Source: Streptacidiphilus anmyonensis (GTDB lineage: Bacteria; Actinomycetota; Actinomycetes; Streptomycetales; Streptomycetaceae). From it: a stretch of DNA of 39,059 nt. Positions 28,294 to 35,543 of this stretch are shown here, piece after piece. Below the pieces are notes generated by a model. It had not been told where the DNA came from and did no database searches. It saw nothing but the letters and a program-made list of their open reading frames with translations. How positions within the stretch are numbered: position 1 is the first letter of the stretch; each line of letters begins with the position of its first letter. The stretch is taken from NCBI RefSeq assembly GCF_000787855.1, contig NZ_BBPQ01000076.1, forward strand, positions 2,003-41,061. Reading direction: 5' to 3'. A program made the position numbers and the translations under genes.

Positions 28294-28558
28294 CAGGTAC
28301 CTCGCCGTCAGGTGTCAGCTTGGGTTGATCACTTGTGACGCTGCGAAGGCTGTCATGTGTTCGAGCAGGCAGTCAACATTTGTGACAGCCTCTGAGCGCT
28401 TCCTGAGCATCGCCCATTTACCCAGCTCAGACGGGTAGTTGACGGTCGCGTCCACATGGGCTTCGGCCAGTGTTTGCCGTAATGTTTTATGACTGCTGCC
28501 CGGCGATCAGCCGCTGTCGGCCGCCGTTCACCGTAAGGTTCTGTGACTCCACGCGGAC
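28294..28558 (-). promoter_or_regulatory. promoter/operator region of the PKS operon
   Basis: This 265-bp region, lower in GC than its surroundings, precedes the ten-gene operon. A perfect 9-bp inverted repeat, AGGCTGTCA (28347-28355) and TGACAGCCT (28383-28391), brackets a TTGACT (minus strand) that could be a -35. Two 18-bp direct repeats, CCGTAATGTTTTATGACT (28477-28494) and CCGTAAGGTTCTGTGACT (28531-28548), match at 15 of 18 bases. TGTGAC also recurs near 28334, 28381 and 28542. This density suggests pathway control, but no named regulator consensus was recognised and no clear -10 was found. Confidence 0.5.
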
Positions 28559-28589
28559 AGGGCCGGAACCCGTGATGGGTGCCGGCCCT
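28559..28589 (-). terminator. strong hairpin after the SagB-like gene
   Basis: Arms 28559-28571 (AGGGCCGGAACCC) and 28577-28589 (GGGTGCCGGCCCT) pair at 12 of 13 positions with a 5-base loop, 14 bases past the SagB-like stop. It would insulate the SagB-like gene from the PKS operon. Confidence 0.6.
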
Positions 28590-28602
28590 GTGGGACGGTC
28601 CG

Positions 28603-29304
28603 TCAGTGCGCTTCGGCCGAGGCCCGGTTCAGCGCGACCAGGACGCAGCACGGGTTGCCCGCGGGCAGACCGAGCAGCACGCCGATCGCGTCGACGAAAC
28701 CGGCGACGACCGTGCCGGAAAGTCCGAGCGCGTCGGCAGAACGCACGGCGCGGTAGGCCGACTTGACGGGCGCGAGCCCGTCCTCCGGTGCGCGGGCGCC
28801 CTGGTGACGACCCGGCGGACGGCCGAGGCCCGCATCGGAGGCGAAGCCCAGCACCGCGTCGGCGGCCAGCAGCGGCGCGGGCTCGGCCGCACAGCTCGCG
28901 AGCCGCCGGGCAGGCTGTGCCGCCTCCACCTCGATCAGCAGGTTGGCCTGCGGCCGGTACCGGTAGACCCCGGCGTCCAGCCCGTCGACGCGGTTGGCCA
29001 CGACGTACAGGCCCAGCCCGGTCGGACCGTCGCGGTCCACGCCGTCGGTGGAACCACCGGGGTCCGCGCAGCAGTCCGCGGTGCCGCGGTTGGCGATGGC
29101 GGAGAGAAGAGTGGCGAGTTGGGCCGTGTCGACCGGCTCCGACCCGTGGTGCGCGTCAGGCGGGGGCGGTCGTCGCCCCGGAGGCCATGGGGGCGGCAGC
29201 GGCACGCTGGGCCATGGCCCTGCCGGGCCGCTGCCGCCCGGCGCCGCTCCCGCGAGACGGACCCCCTCGGGGCCGCCGCAGTTGGTCAGTGAAAGATATG
29301 ACAC
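28603..29304 (-). CDS. short SagB/McbC-type nitroreductase-like protein
   Basis: About 233 residues if it starts at GTG 29304; no start has a strong ribosome site, and the longer open frame upstream lies over FabI. The first 60 residues are Gly/Pro-rich and unlike any enzyme. From about residue 65 it resembles the SagB-type FMN dehydrogenase region: DTAQLATLLSAIANR, LGLYVVANRVDGLDAGVYRY, an SAYRAVRSADALGLSGTVVAG helix region and a C-terminal GVLLGLPAGNPCCVLVALN. It is shorter than usual and part of the FMN fold may be missing. SagB-type enzymes oxidise azolines or carrier-bound substrates with FMN, so a late oxidation is plausible, but a degenerate gene is also possible. Confidence 0.6.
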   Translation of the reverse strand: MSYLSLTNCGGPEGVRLAGAAPGGSGPAGPWPSVPLPPPWPPGRRPPPPDAHHGSEPVDTAQLATLLSAIANRGTADCCADPGGSTDGVDRDGPTGLGLYVVANRVDGLDAGVYRYRPQANLLIEVEAAQPARRLASCAAEPAPLLAADAVLGFASDAGLGRPPGRHQGARAPEDGLAPVKSAYRAVRSADALGLSGTVVAGFVDAIGVLLGLPAGNPCCVLVALNRASAEAH

Positions 29305-29432
29305 CTGTGAGACGCCCCCGTCACACGGCTGTTTTTCGTGTGGTATCGAGCCCCGCCGGCCGGTCGGATCCCGGCTCGGCCGTGTGGGTCGGGAGCGCCC
29401 GGGGTCATGCCGCCGGACGCCCCCGGGGTCCG

Positions 29433-30197
29433 TCAGTCGCCCATCGCGTGGAAGCCGCCGTCGGCGTGCACGATCTCGCCCGTCGTCGCCGGGAACCAGT
29501 CGGACAGCAGGCCGACGGTCGCGCGGGCGGCGGGCTCGATGTCGTCGGCCTTCCAGCCCAGCGGCGCCTTCGCGTCCCAGGTGGCCTCGAACTCCTCGAA
29601 GCCCGGGATGCCCTTGGCGGCGATCGTGCGCAGCGGGCCTGCGGCCACGAGGTTCACCCGGATCCCCTTGGGGCCCAGGTGCCGGGCCAGGTACCGCGAG
29701 CAGGACTCCAGCCCGGCCTTGGCCACGCCCATCCAGTCGTAGGAGGACCAGGCCACCGTGGCGTCGAAGTCCAGGCCGACGATCGAGCCGCCGTCGTGCA
29801 GCAGCGGCATCGTCGCCATGGCCAGCGCCTTGAGCGAGTAGGTGGACACCTGGAGCGCGGTGGAGACGTCCTTCCACTCGGTGTTGAGAAAGTTGCCGCC
29901 GAGCGCCTCGATCGGGGCGAAGCCGATCGCGTGCACCACTCCGTCGAGCCCGTCCACGTGCTCGCGGACCCGGTCCGCGAGCGAGTCGAGGTGGCCCTGG
30001 TCCGTCACGTCCAGTTCCAGCACCGGCGCCGGGGTGGGCAGCCGCTTGGCGATCCGCTCGACCAGGCTCAGCCGCCCGAAACCGGTGAGGACCACCTCCG
30101 CGCCTTCCTCCTGCGCCAGACGAGCCACATGGAAAGCGATCGAGTCGCTGGTCAGCACGCCCGTGACCAGGATTCTCTTGCCGGCCAGGATCCCCAT
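29433..30197 (-). CDS. fabI: enoyl-ACP reductase, InhA-type FabI
   Basis: A 254-residue SDR-family reductase that reduces the trans-2-enoyl-ACP double bond with NADH. It aligns closely with InhA: GKRILVTGVLTSDSIAFHVA at the N-terminus, VVHAIGF, VGLDFDATVAWSSYDWMGVAK carrying catalytic Tyr153 and Lys160, and NLVAAGPLRTIAA, ending HADGGFHAMGD. Residue 90 is Ala where InhA has Ser94. It starts at ATG 30197 and is divergent from the desaturase across a 484-bp region. It probably belongs to the cluster's fatty-acyl line, though streptomycetes also carry housekeeping copies. Confidence 0.93.
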   Translation of the reverse strand: MGILAGKRILVTGVLTSDSIAFHVARLAQEEGAEVVLTGFGRLSLVERIAKRLPTPAPVLELDVTDQGHLDSLADRVREHVDGLDGVVHAIGFAPIEALGGNFLNTEWKDVSTALQVSTYSLKALAMATMPLLHDGGSIVGLDFDATVAWSSYDWMGVAKAGLESCSRYLARHLGPKGIRVNLVAAGPLRTIAAKGIPGFEEFEATWDAKAPLGWKADDIEPAARATVGLLSDWFPATTGEIVHADGGFHAMGD

Positions 30198-30681
30198 GAA
30201 AACCCCATTTCAAAACGCCGATATTGCGGTATTGAATTTCCCCCGGAAGGGGTCTGCCGGTCCGATGTTCGACTGCCGGAGAATCGCGGACGGGAACGCG
30301 TGGTGAATCGGCATGGAATGCCTTGCGGGAAGAAGGTGCCAAGCGTTCATGGATCGGCAATCACCGGCGTGTAACGCGACGCGTCCTGCGGGGCGGACAC
30401 GTCCCGTGCGGCCTCCAGGCCGCCTGCCGATCCCAACTCGGCTGCGAAGCTAGCAGCATGATCGAGCCTCAGGCAAGGCTTGGTTGAGCTGCCCGCTCCT
30501 CCTCGCCTCCCCCGTCTTCCTGTGCACGCTACCCCGCGTGGCGGCGACGACGGGACGAACGAGTTGTGAACAACATGACAAGATCGGATACCGGTGATCC
30601 GGGACTACGACCGGATCGATTAAATGGTGTGCGCTGGACGCGCCGACTGAATAGGGGCGCTATCCATTACCTGGAGGACGG
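30198..30681. promoter_or_regulatory. divergent FabI/desaturase control region with operator-like sites
   Basis: This region has no gene I can support and has AT-rich patches at both ends. GTTGTGAACAAC (30563-30574) is a perfect 12-bp interrupted palindrome. Just downstream are three alternating half-sites: CGGAT (30585-30589), ATCCG (30597-30601) and CGGAT (30612-30616); the outer pair GATCCGG (30596-30602) and CCGGATC (30611-30617) forms a perfect 7-bp inverted repeat. They lie about 65-120 bases before the desaturase ATG. A TTGTGA near 30564 could be its -35. Confidence 0.45.
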
Positions 30682-31626
30682 ATGACCACGGACCATGTCC
30701 GAACGCGCGACCTCGAACTCCTGCACTCTTTGGAATCGGTGGTCGAGACCAATCTCGAACGCCATCTCGCGGCGGCCAGGGACTGGATGCCGCACGACTA
30801 CGTGCCCTGGAGCGAGGGCCGGGACTTCGCCTTCCTGGGCGGCGAGGACTGGCGGCCGGAGGACTCGCGGCTCGACCCGGTCGCCAAGGCCGCCATGGTC
30901 ATCAACCTGCTGACCGAGGACAACCTGCCCTCCTACCACCGCGAGATCGCCGTCGTCTTCGGGAGGGACGGCGCGTGGGGCGAGTGGGTCAACCGCTGGA
31001 CGGCGGAGGAGGCACGGCACAGCATCGCCCTGCGCGACTACCTGGTGGTCACCCGCGGCGTCGACCCCGTCGCGCTGGAGCAGCGCCGGATGACCCACAT
31101 GCAGACCGGCTACACCAGCCGCAGCGACTCGGCCGTGGGCGACCTGGCCTACGTCTCCTTCCAGGAGCTGGCCACCCGGGTCTCGCACCGCAACACCGGC
31201 CGCGCCACCGGCTGCCCGCTCGCCGACCGGCTGCTGACCCGGATCTCCACCGACGAGAACCTGCACATGGTCTTCTACCGCAACCTGCTGAAGGCCGCGC
31301 TGGACATCCAGCCGAACGAGACCGTGCAGGCGATCCGGGACGAGGTGATCGGCTTCGAGATGCCGGGCAGCGGCGAGGCCGACTTCGGCCGCAGCTCCGT
31401 CGCGATCGCCAAGGCCGGGATCTACGACCTGCGACTGCACCACGACGAGGTCGTCATGCCGATCCTGCGGTTCTGGAGGGTGTTCGAGCTCACCGGCCTC
31501 TCCGGCGAGGGCGAGCGGGCCCGCGAGGAGCTCGCCGACTTCCTCGCCCTCCTCGACACCAAGGCCGACCGCTTCGTCGAGCAGCGCGAGCGGCTGCTGT
31601 CCCGCCAGGCGCGGCTGAGCGCGTGA
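30682..31626 (+). CDS. acyl-ACP desaturase, soluble diiron type
   Basis: A 314-residue protein of the stearoyl-ACP desaturase/DesA family. The full set of diiron ligands can be aligned: Glu79 in TEDNLPSYH, Glu110 and His113 in TAEEARHS, Glu162 in FQELATRVSH, and Glu192 and His195 in STDENLHMVF. It should insert a cis double bond in an ACP-bound chain using O2 and reduced ferredoxin; relatives also hydroxylate. ATG 30682 follows GGAGG. Within this cluster it likely tailors the fatty chain before or after loading on the PKS. It is monocistronic and convergent with the XRE gene. Confidence 0.93.
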   Translation: MTTDHVRTRDLELLHSLESVVETNLERHLAAARDWMPHDYVPWSEGRDFAFLGGEDWRPEDSRLDPVAKAAMVINLLTEDNLPSYHREIAVVFGRDGAWGEWVNRWTAEEARHSIALRDYLVVTRGVDPVALEQRRMTHMQTGYTSRSDSAVGDLAYVSFQELATRVSHRNTGRATGCPLADRLLTRISTDENLHMVFYRNLLKAALDIQPNETVQAIRDEVIGFEMPGSGEADFGRSSVAIAKAGIYDLRLHHDEVVMPILRFWRVFELTGLSGEGERAREELADFLALLDTKADRFVEQRERLLSRQARLSA

Positions 31627-31765
31627 GCGCAGCCGCGGCCGAGGCGCGCAGCTGAGCGTCTGAGCCGGGCAGCCCACGACCCGATCCGGGCGGAGGCCGA
31701 GGAGTTCCGCACGTCCGGAGCGGCAGCGGTGTGCGGCGCAGGGACCACGGCCTGCGACACGCGCT

Positions 31766-31809
31766 GGCGCCCACACTGTGCGACGCAGGCGGCCGCAGCG
31801 TGTGGCGCC
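31766..31809. terminator. possible two-way terminator in the desaturase/XRE gap
   Basis: GGCGCCCACAC (31766-31776) and GTGTGGCGCC (31800-31809) form a long imperfect stem between convergent genes. The same 263-bp gap holds a perfect 13-bp direct repeat GTGCGACGCAGGC at 31778-31790 and 31824-31836. No gene was supported here. Confidence 0.35.
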
Positions 31810-31889
31810 GACATGCGGCGCAGGTGCGACGCAGGCCGCGCGGCGCGGGCGAGGCAGGAGCGGGGCAGTGGAGGCCGGCCGTCGCGGCC

Positions 31890-33164
31890 CTACCGGCCGT
31901 CGCGCTCCGCGATCACGTCGACGAGGGTGCGCCAGGCCCGCGCGGCCCGCTGGTGCGCGCCGGTCTCGTCGAACAGCTCCGCGGCCCGCCGACAGGACTT
32001 CTCCCCGTCCGCCGGACGTCCGCCGGCCACCTGGACCTCCGCGGCCGCGAGCAGGCACTCGGCCAGCTCGTGCGGCGGCAGGCCCGGTGCCGGGCGGACT
32101 TCGGCGGCGCGGGCCAGCGCCAGGTCGAACTGCTCCTTGCGGGCCAGCGCCGTCGCCTCGACCGCCGACAGCCTGACCCGGTCCGCGTCCGTGCCGACCA
32201 GTGAGAACGCGTGCCGGGTCCAGCCGAGCAGCTCGTCGACGGCGTCCATGGTCACATCGGTGGCGAGCCGGACCCGCACGGTGGCCAGCGCCAGCCTCGC
32301 CGACTGCCGCAGATCGGCGCGCGGCGGCAGCAGATCGGCGGCGCGTTCCAGCAGCGGGACCGCGTCGGCGGGCCGGCCGGTGGCGAGGTGCACGTCGGCG
32401 GCGGCCCAGCAGGCCAGGCCGCGGAGCCGGTCGGTGGGCAGCTCGTCCAGGCGGTCGAGCATGTCGCGAAGCGCCTCGGCGGCGCGGTCGAGGTCGTCCC
32501 TGGCGGTGTAGGCGGCGATCAGGGCCAGCCGGGCGCGGCACCATTCGAGGGCGCCGGCGTCGAGGTCGGCGGCCGCGGCGACGGCCTGTTCGCCTGCGCG
32601 CACCGCCTCGGCCAGTCGGCCCCGGCACTGGGCCAGTTCCGCGATGGCCGCGGCCACCCGCGCCCGCAGCCGCGGCGAGCTGTTGGTCAGCGGGTCGTCG
32701 AGCAGACGGCGGAGCACGGCGTCGCGGTCCCCGGGCCGGTCGAGGTCACGGTAGGTCTCGGCCAGCTCCCACCACGCCTCCCAGGCGACGTCGTCCTCGC
32801 CCAGCGCGTCGGCCTCGCCGACCAGCGCGACCAGCTCCTCGGCGGCGAACTCGAAACCCCCCTCGGCGCGGGCGCTGCGCGCGACCACCAGTCGGCGCAC
32901 CAGGTCGGCACGGTCGTCGGGGTTCGAGGACGCGACGACGCCGAACTCGTGGAGGGAAAGCCCGAGACGCTCCGCGATGGTCTGCGCGATCTCCTCGCTC
33001 GGCATCCGGCGCCCGGACTCGATCAGCGAAATGTAGCTGGGCGACACATCGCCACCGGCCAATTCCGACTGGGACATCTCGCGTTGACGGCGCAGGTACC
33101 GAAGGCGACGTCCGAACGCAGGCTGGTCAAGCACGCGACTCCAAACATCAAAAACGCGGGCCAT
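31890..33164 (-). CDS. XRE-family regulator with TPR-like C-terminal domain
   Basis: A 424-residue regulator. Residues about 16-70 are a helix-turn-helix of the Xre/Cro type (GRRLRYLRRQREMSQSELAG, then VSPSYISLIESGRRMPSEE). The remaining roughly 330 residues are Ala/Leu/Arg-rich helical repeats resembling TPRs (for example ELAETYRDLDRPGDRDAVLR and ACWAAADVHLATGRPADAVP), which in this class bind peptides or small-molecule signals. ATG 33164 lacks a clear ribosome site; GTG 33134 with GGAG 4 bases upstream is an alternative. It is divergent from fabG, with inverted repeats between them, and is the only regulator gene within the cluster. Confidence 0.88.
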   Translation of the reverse strand: MARVFDVWSRVLDQPAFGRRLRYLRRQREMSQSELAGGDVSPSYISLIESGRRMPSEEIAQTIAERLGLSLHEFGVVASSNPDDRADLVRRLVVARSARAEGGFEFAAEELVALVGEADALGEDDVAWEAWWELAETYRDLDRPGDRDAVLRRLLDDPLTNSSPRLRARVAAAIAELAQCRGRLAEAVRAGEQAVAAAADLDAGALEWCRARLALIAAYTARDDLDRAAEALRDMLDRLDELPTDRLRGLACWAAADVHLATGRPADAVPLLERAADLLPPRADLRQSARLALATVRVRLATDVTMDAVDELLGWTRHAFSLVGTDADRVRLSAVEATALARKEQFDLALARAAEVRPAPGLPPHELAECLLAAAEVQVAGGRPADGEKSCRRAAELFDETGAHQRAARAWRTLVDVIAERDGR

Positions 33165-33214
33165 CGCGCAATCGACGACACATCCGTGGTGATCCTACCC
33201 GACGGTAAGAGCTG

Positions 33215-33280
33215 GAACGCCCTGGACGATCGAGTCCGACCAACGAGCACGACGCTCACCTGGGCGTTCCTTGAACGTCC
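33215..33280. promoter_or_regulatory. three GAACGYCC half-sites between XRE and fabG
   Basis: GAACGCCC (33215-33222), its perfect inverse GGGCGTTC (33262-33269) and GAACGTCC (33273-33280) lie in the 197-bp divergent region. The last two form a 7-of-8 inverted repeat with a 3-base spacer. They are a plausible operator for the adjacent XRE protein controlling both directions; this is inference. Confidence 0.4.
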
Positions 33281-33361
33281 CCGGGGGTACCGGTCCCGGA
33301 TGCCTTGATCGCCGAGTATGCGCGGGGGAATGTCCACGGACAACCGAAAGTGGGGAAACGC

Positions 33362-34063
33362 ATGTCCCGGTCTGTTCTGGTCACTGGCGGCAACAAAGGG
33401 ATAGGACTCGCCATCGCGCAGGCCTTTGCGGAGGCAGGCGACCGGGTCGCGGTCACCTATCGCAGCGACCCTCCCGAGGGATTCCTGTCCGTTCGCTGTG
33501 ACGTCTCCGACCCGGACCAGGTCGACCAGGCCTTCACGGAGGTCGAGCAGGCGCACGGCCCGGTCGAAGTCCTCGTCGCGAACGCCGGGATGACTCGGGA
33601 TCAGCTGCTGCTGCGGATGAGCGAGCAGGACTTCACCTCCGTCCTCGACACGAACCTCACCGGCGTCTTCCGGGTGGTCAAGCGGGCCTCCCGGGGGATG
33701 CTGCGGGCCCGGCGCGGGCGCATCGTGATCATCTCCTCCGCGGTCGCGCTGCGCGGCGAGGTCGGCCAGGCGAACTACGCCGCGTCCAAGGCGGGTCTCA
33801 TCGGCTTCGCCCGCTCGCTGGCGCGCGAGCTCGGCCCCCGCTCGATCACGGTCAACGTCGTCGCGCCGGGTCTGACCGACACGGGGATGATCTCCGCGCT
33901 GACCCCGGAGCAGAGGACCAAGATGATCGAGGAGACGCCGCTGCGCCGCCTGGCCCAGCCCGAGGAGGTCGCCGGGGCGGTCCGCTTCCTGGCCTCGCCC
34001 GAGGCGGCGTTCGTCACCGGGGCGGTCCTCCCCGTGGACGGCGGGGCCGCGATGGGGCACTGA
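33362..34063 (+). CDS. fabG: 3-oxoacyl-ACP reductase FabG
   Basis: A 233-residue SDR reductase from ATG 33362, opening MSRSVLVTGGNKGIGLAIAQ, the usual streptomycete FabG start; an upstream GTG at 33305 is rejected. Catalytic Ser126, Tyr139 and Lys143 lie in SSAVALRGEVGQANYAASK, with NAG in VLVANAG and a C-terminal PVDGGAAMGH. It reduces 3-oxoacyl-ACP with NADPH. In streptomycete genomes fabG and fabI are commonly neighbours; here they are split by the desaturase and XRE genes. It most likely serves the cluster's acyl chain. Confidence 0.92.
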   Translation: MSRSVLVTGGNKGIGLAIAQAFAEAGDRVAVTYRSDPPEGFLSVRCDVSDPDQVDQAFTEVEQAHGPVEVLVANAGMTRDQLLLRMSEQDFTSVLDTNLTGVFRVVKRASRGMLRARRGRIVIISSAVALRGEVGQANYAASKAGLIGFARSLARELGPRSITVNVVAPGLTDTGMISALTPEQRTKMIEETPLRRLAQPEEVAGAVRFLASPEAAFVTGAVLPVDGGAAMGH

Positions 34064-34149
34064 GACCGGGCCCCGAGCCGTTCACCGGCGAATGGATGTG
34101 GGCATGAGGAAAGGAGGACGTCAGCCTGCCGGAGAAGGAGGGACATGAC

Positions 34150-34614
34150 GTGAGCCTGACCGTTGCACAGGTCCTCGCCGCCAAATCCGACGGTGGTCGC
34201 ACCGTCCACACGATCGGCAAGGACAGTACGGTGCTCGCCGCACTCGAACTGATGGCCGAGAAGGGGATCGGAGCGCTCGTGGTCATGGCCGACGAGCGGA
34301 TCGTCGGCATCGTCACCGAACGGGACTACGCCCGCAAGGTCGAGCTCTGCGCGCGCTCGGCCGGAACGACGCGCGTGGACGAGATCATGACCGCGAAGGT
34401 CCGGTACGTCGAGCCCACACAGAGCGCGGACGAGTGCATGGCGCTGATGACCGAGCACCGCATGCGCCACCTGCCGGTCCTCGACGACGGACGACTGAGC
34501 GGCATCGTCTCCATCGGCGACCTCCTCAAACAGCAGATCGCCGACCAGCAGTTCACCATCGACCAGTTGGAGCACTACATCCAGGGCGCGCCGAGCCCCG
34601 TCCACCTGCGCTAG
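34150..34614 (+). CDS. tandem CBS-domain protein
   Basis: A 154-residue protein that is essentially one CBS pair (about 7-65 and 73-132), which usually binds adenine nucleotides. Motifs: LAALELMAEKGIGALVVMAD with IVGIVTERDYARKV, then ADECMALMTEHRMRHLPVLD with LSGIVSIGDLLKQQI. GTG 34150 has AAGGAGG 8 bases upstream. It follows fabG by 86 bases on the same strand. Such stand-alone proteins are frequent in actinomycete stress regulons; a link to the cluster is doubtful. Confidence 0.88.
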   Translation: MSLTVAQVLAAKSDGGRTVHTIGKDSTVLAALELMAEKGIGALVVMADERIVGIVTERDYARKVELCARSAGTTRVDEIMTAKVRYVEPTQSADECMALMTEHRMRHLPVLDDGRLSGIVSIGDLLKQQIADQQFTIDQLEHYIQGAPSPVHLR

Positions 34615-34673
34615 GCCGATCCTCCGCACACAGCGGCACCGGTCGATTCGGGGTGCTGCGGGCCGTGACGGTG

Positions 34674-34721
34674 GGCGGGGGCGGTGTTGTCCGCGTGCGT
34701 CGACGACTCCGCCTCCTGCCC
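34674..34721. terminator. imperfect hairpin between convergent genes
   Basis: GGGCGGGGCGG (34674-34684) pairs imperfectly with CCGCCTCCTGCCC (34709-34721), between the ends of the CBS gene and the 34790 gene. The same 175-bp gap holds a perfect tandem 10-mer AACGTGCACC (34743-34762) and a 12-bp direct repeat GTTGTCCGCGTG at 34686-34697 and 34773-34784. Confidence 0.3.
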
Positions 34722-34789
34722 GCCGAGTCGCTGTCCGGCGCGAACGTGCACCAACGTGCACCGCTGTGCAAGGTTGTCCGCGTGGGCTC

Positions 34790-35272
34790 TCAGCCGAGAT
34801 TGATGACGAGCTCTCCCGTCCGCGCCTGCTTGTTCGTGATCTTCGTCTTCCCGTGCAGGAGGAGCTGCACCGAATAGGAGTCCGAGCCGCTCGGAACGCC
34901 GGGCACGACGATGGGGAACACGCAGGCGGTGTCATCGAGCACGCCGGCTCCCAGAGAGCCGGTTGCGACGACCCGATCCGCCGAGTCCTGGACGGTCACC
35001 AGCGTCCCCTTGTCGACGTAGCCGAGACCCCCCGCGCCGCTGCAGGACCCCACGCCGCCGCCGCTGATGCGCACCTGCCCCACCAACGTGAACGTCCCGT
35101 CGGAACCGGACAGACCCCACGTGAGCGCAACGGAGCCCGCACCGACCAAGAAGCCGGCAACCGCCACCGCGGCCATGACTCTCCGGGAGCGGGAACCCTG
35201 CACAGGCCCGGGCTCTCCCGGCTCCGAGCCAGTCGGCGAATCGGCTCCCCCGTCGAACGATTCGTCAGACAC
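34790..35272 (-). CDS. membrane-anchored extracellular protein of unknown function
   Basis: A 160-residue protein from GTG 35272, chosen for GGAG 4 bases upstream. A polar, acidic N-terminus (about 28 residues) is followed by one membrane helix (VMAAVAVAGFLVGAGSVALT), so the rest probably faces outside. The exported part is Gly/Ser-rich with two Cys that could form a disulfide (GSCSGAGG and DTACVFP) and ends in a beta-rich stretch (SYSVQLLLHGKTKITNK). I do not recognise the family. It converges with the CBS gene and is divergent from the FAD oxidoreductase. Confidence 0.75.
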   Translation of the reverse strand: MSDESFDGGADSPTGSEPGEPGPVQGSRSRRVMAAVAVAGFLVGAGSVALTWGLSGSDGTFTLVGQVRISGGGVGSCSGAGGLGYVDKGTLVTVQDSADRVVATGSLGAGVLDDTACVFPIVVPGVPSGSDSYSVQLLLHGKTKITNKQARTGELVINLG

Positions 35273-35543
35273 TGCTCCAGCATGGCAGCGCGCGACACCC
35301 TTGGGTAGGCACGGGAACCCAGCGCCCCCACCGTTCAGGGCCGGGTGCCGTCGAGGGCTTCCGGGATGCGGTCCGGCTTTCGCATCGTCCCTGTTCCCCC
35401 GTGCGGACGAATCCCCCCGCGGCCCCGGCACGCGACCACGACCCGCCGTCGCCGGAGCCGAGTCCTCCGCCCCGCCGTGGGTAGCGTGGACGCGCGCGCC
35501 CGAGATCGTCCGCCGTTCGTCTTGCTCACGAGGGGGAACCGAG
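35273..35543. other. divergent intergenic region, 271 bp
   Basis: This separates the membrane-anchored protein gene from the FAD oxidoreductase gene. The open frame upstream of 35544 is low-complexity and lacks a ribosome site, so it is not called. A GGGTAG at 35479-35484 could be a -10 for the oxidoreductase, but no convincing -35 was seen. Confidence 0.4.

Noticed and set aside
14285-28338. Long plus-strand open frames opposite the whole minus-strand operon (for example 14285-16714, 18578-21277, 21301-23868).
   Set aside because: They are Arg/Gly/Val/Asp-rich shadows of high-GC coding DNA, without recognisable domains, while the minus-strand frames carry clear catalytic motifs.
29305-30360. 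Extension of the SagB-like frame upstream to 30360.
   Set aside because: It runs across the InhA-type FabI gene in another frame and is low-complexity; FabI is the real gene there.
10479-34063. A valanimycin-type aminoacyl-tRNA-dependent transferase that would explain ArgRS as a supplier of Arg-tRNA.
   Set aside because: No gene in the window resembles VlmA or a leucyl/phenylalanyl- or arginyl-tRNA-protein transferase; the GNAT at 8778 lies outside the operon and is RimJ/RimL-like.
35067-35543. N-terminal extension of the FAD oxidoreductase.
   Set aside because: The Tat signal starting at 35544 with a ribosome site is a far better N-terminus.
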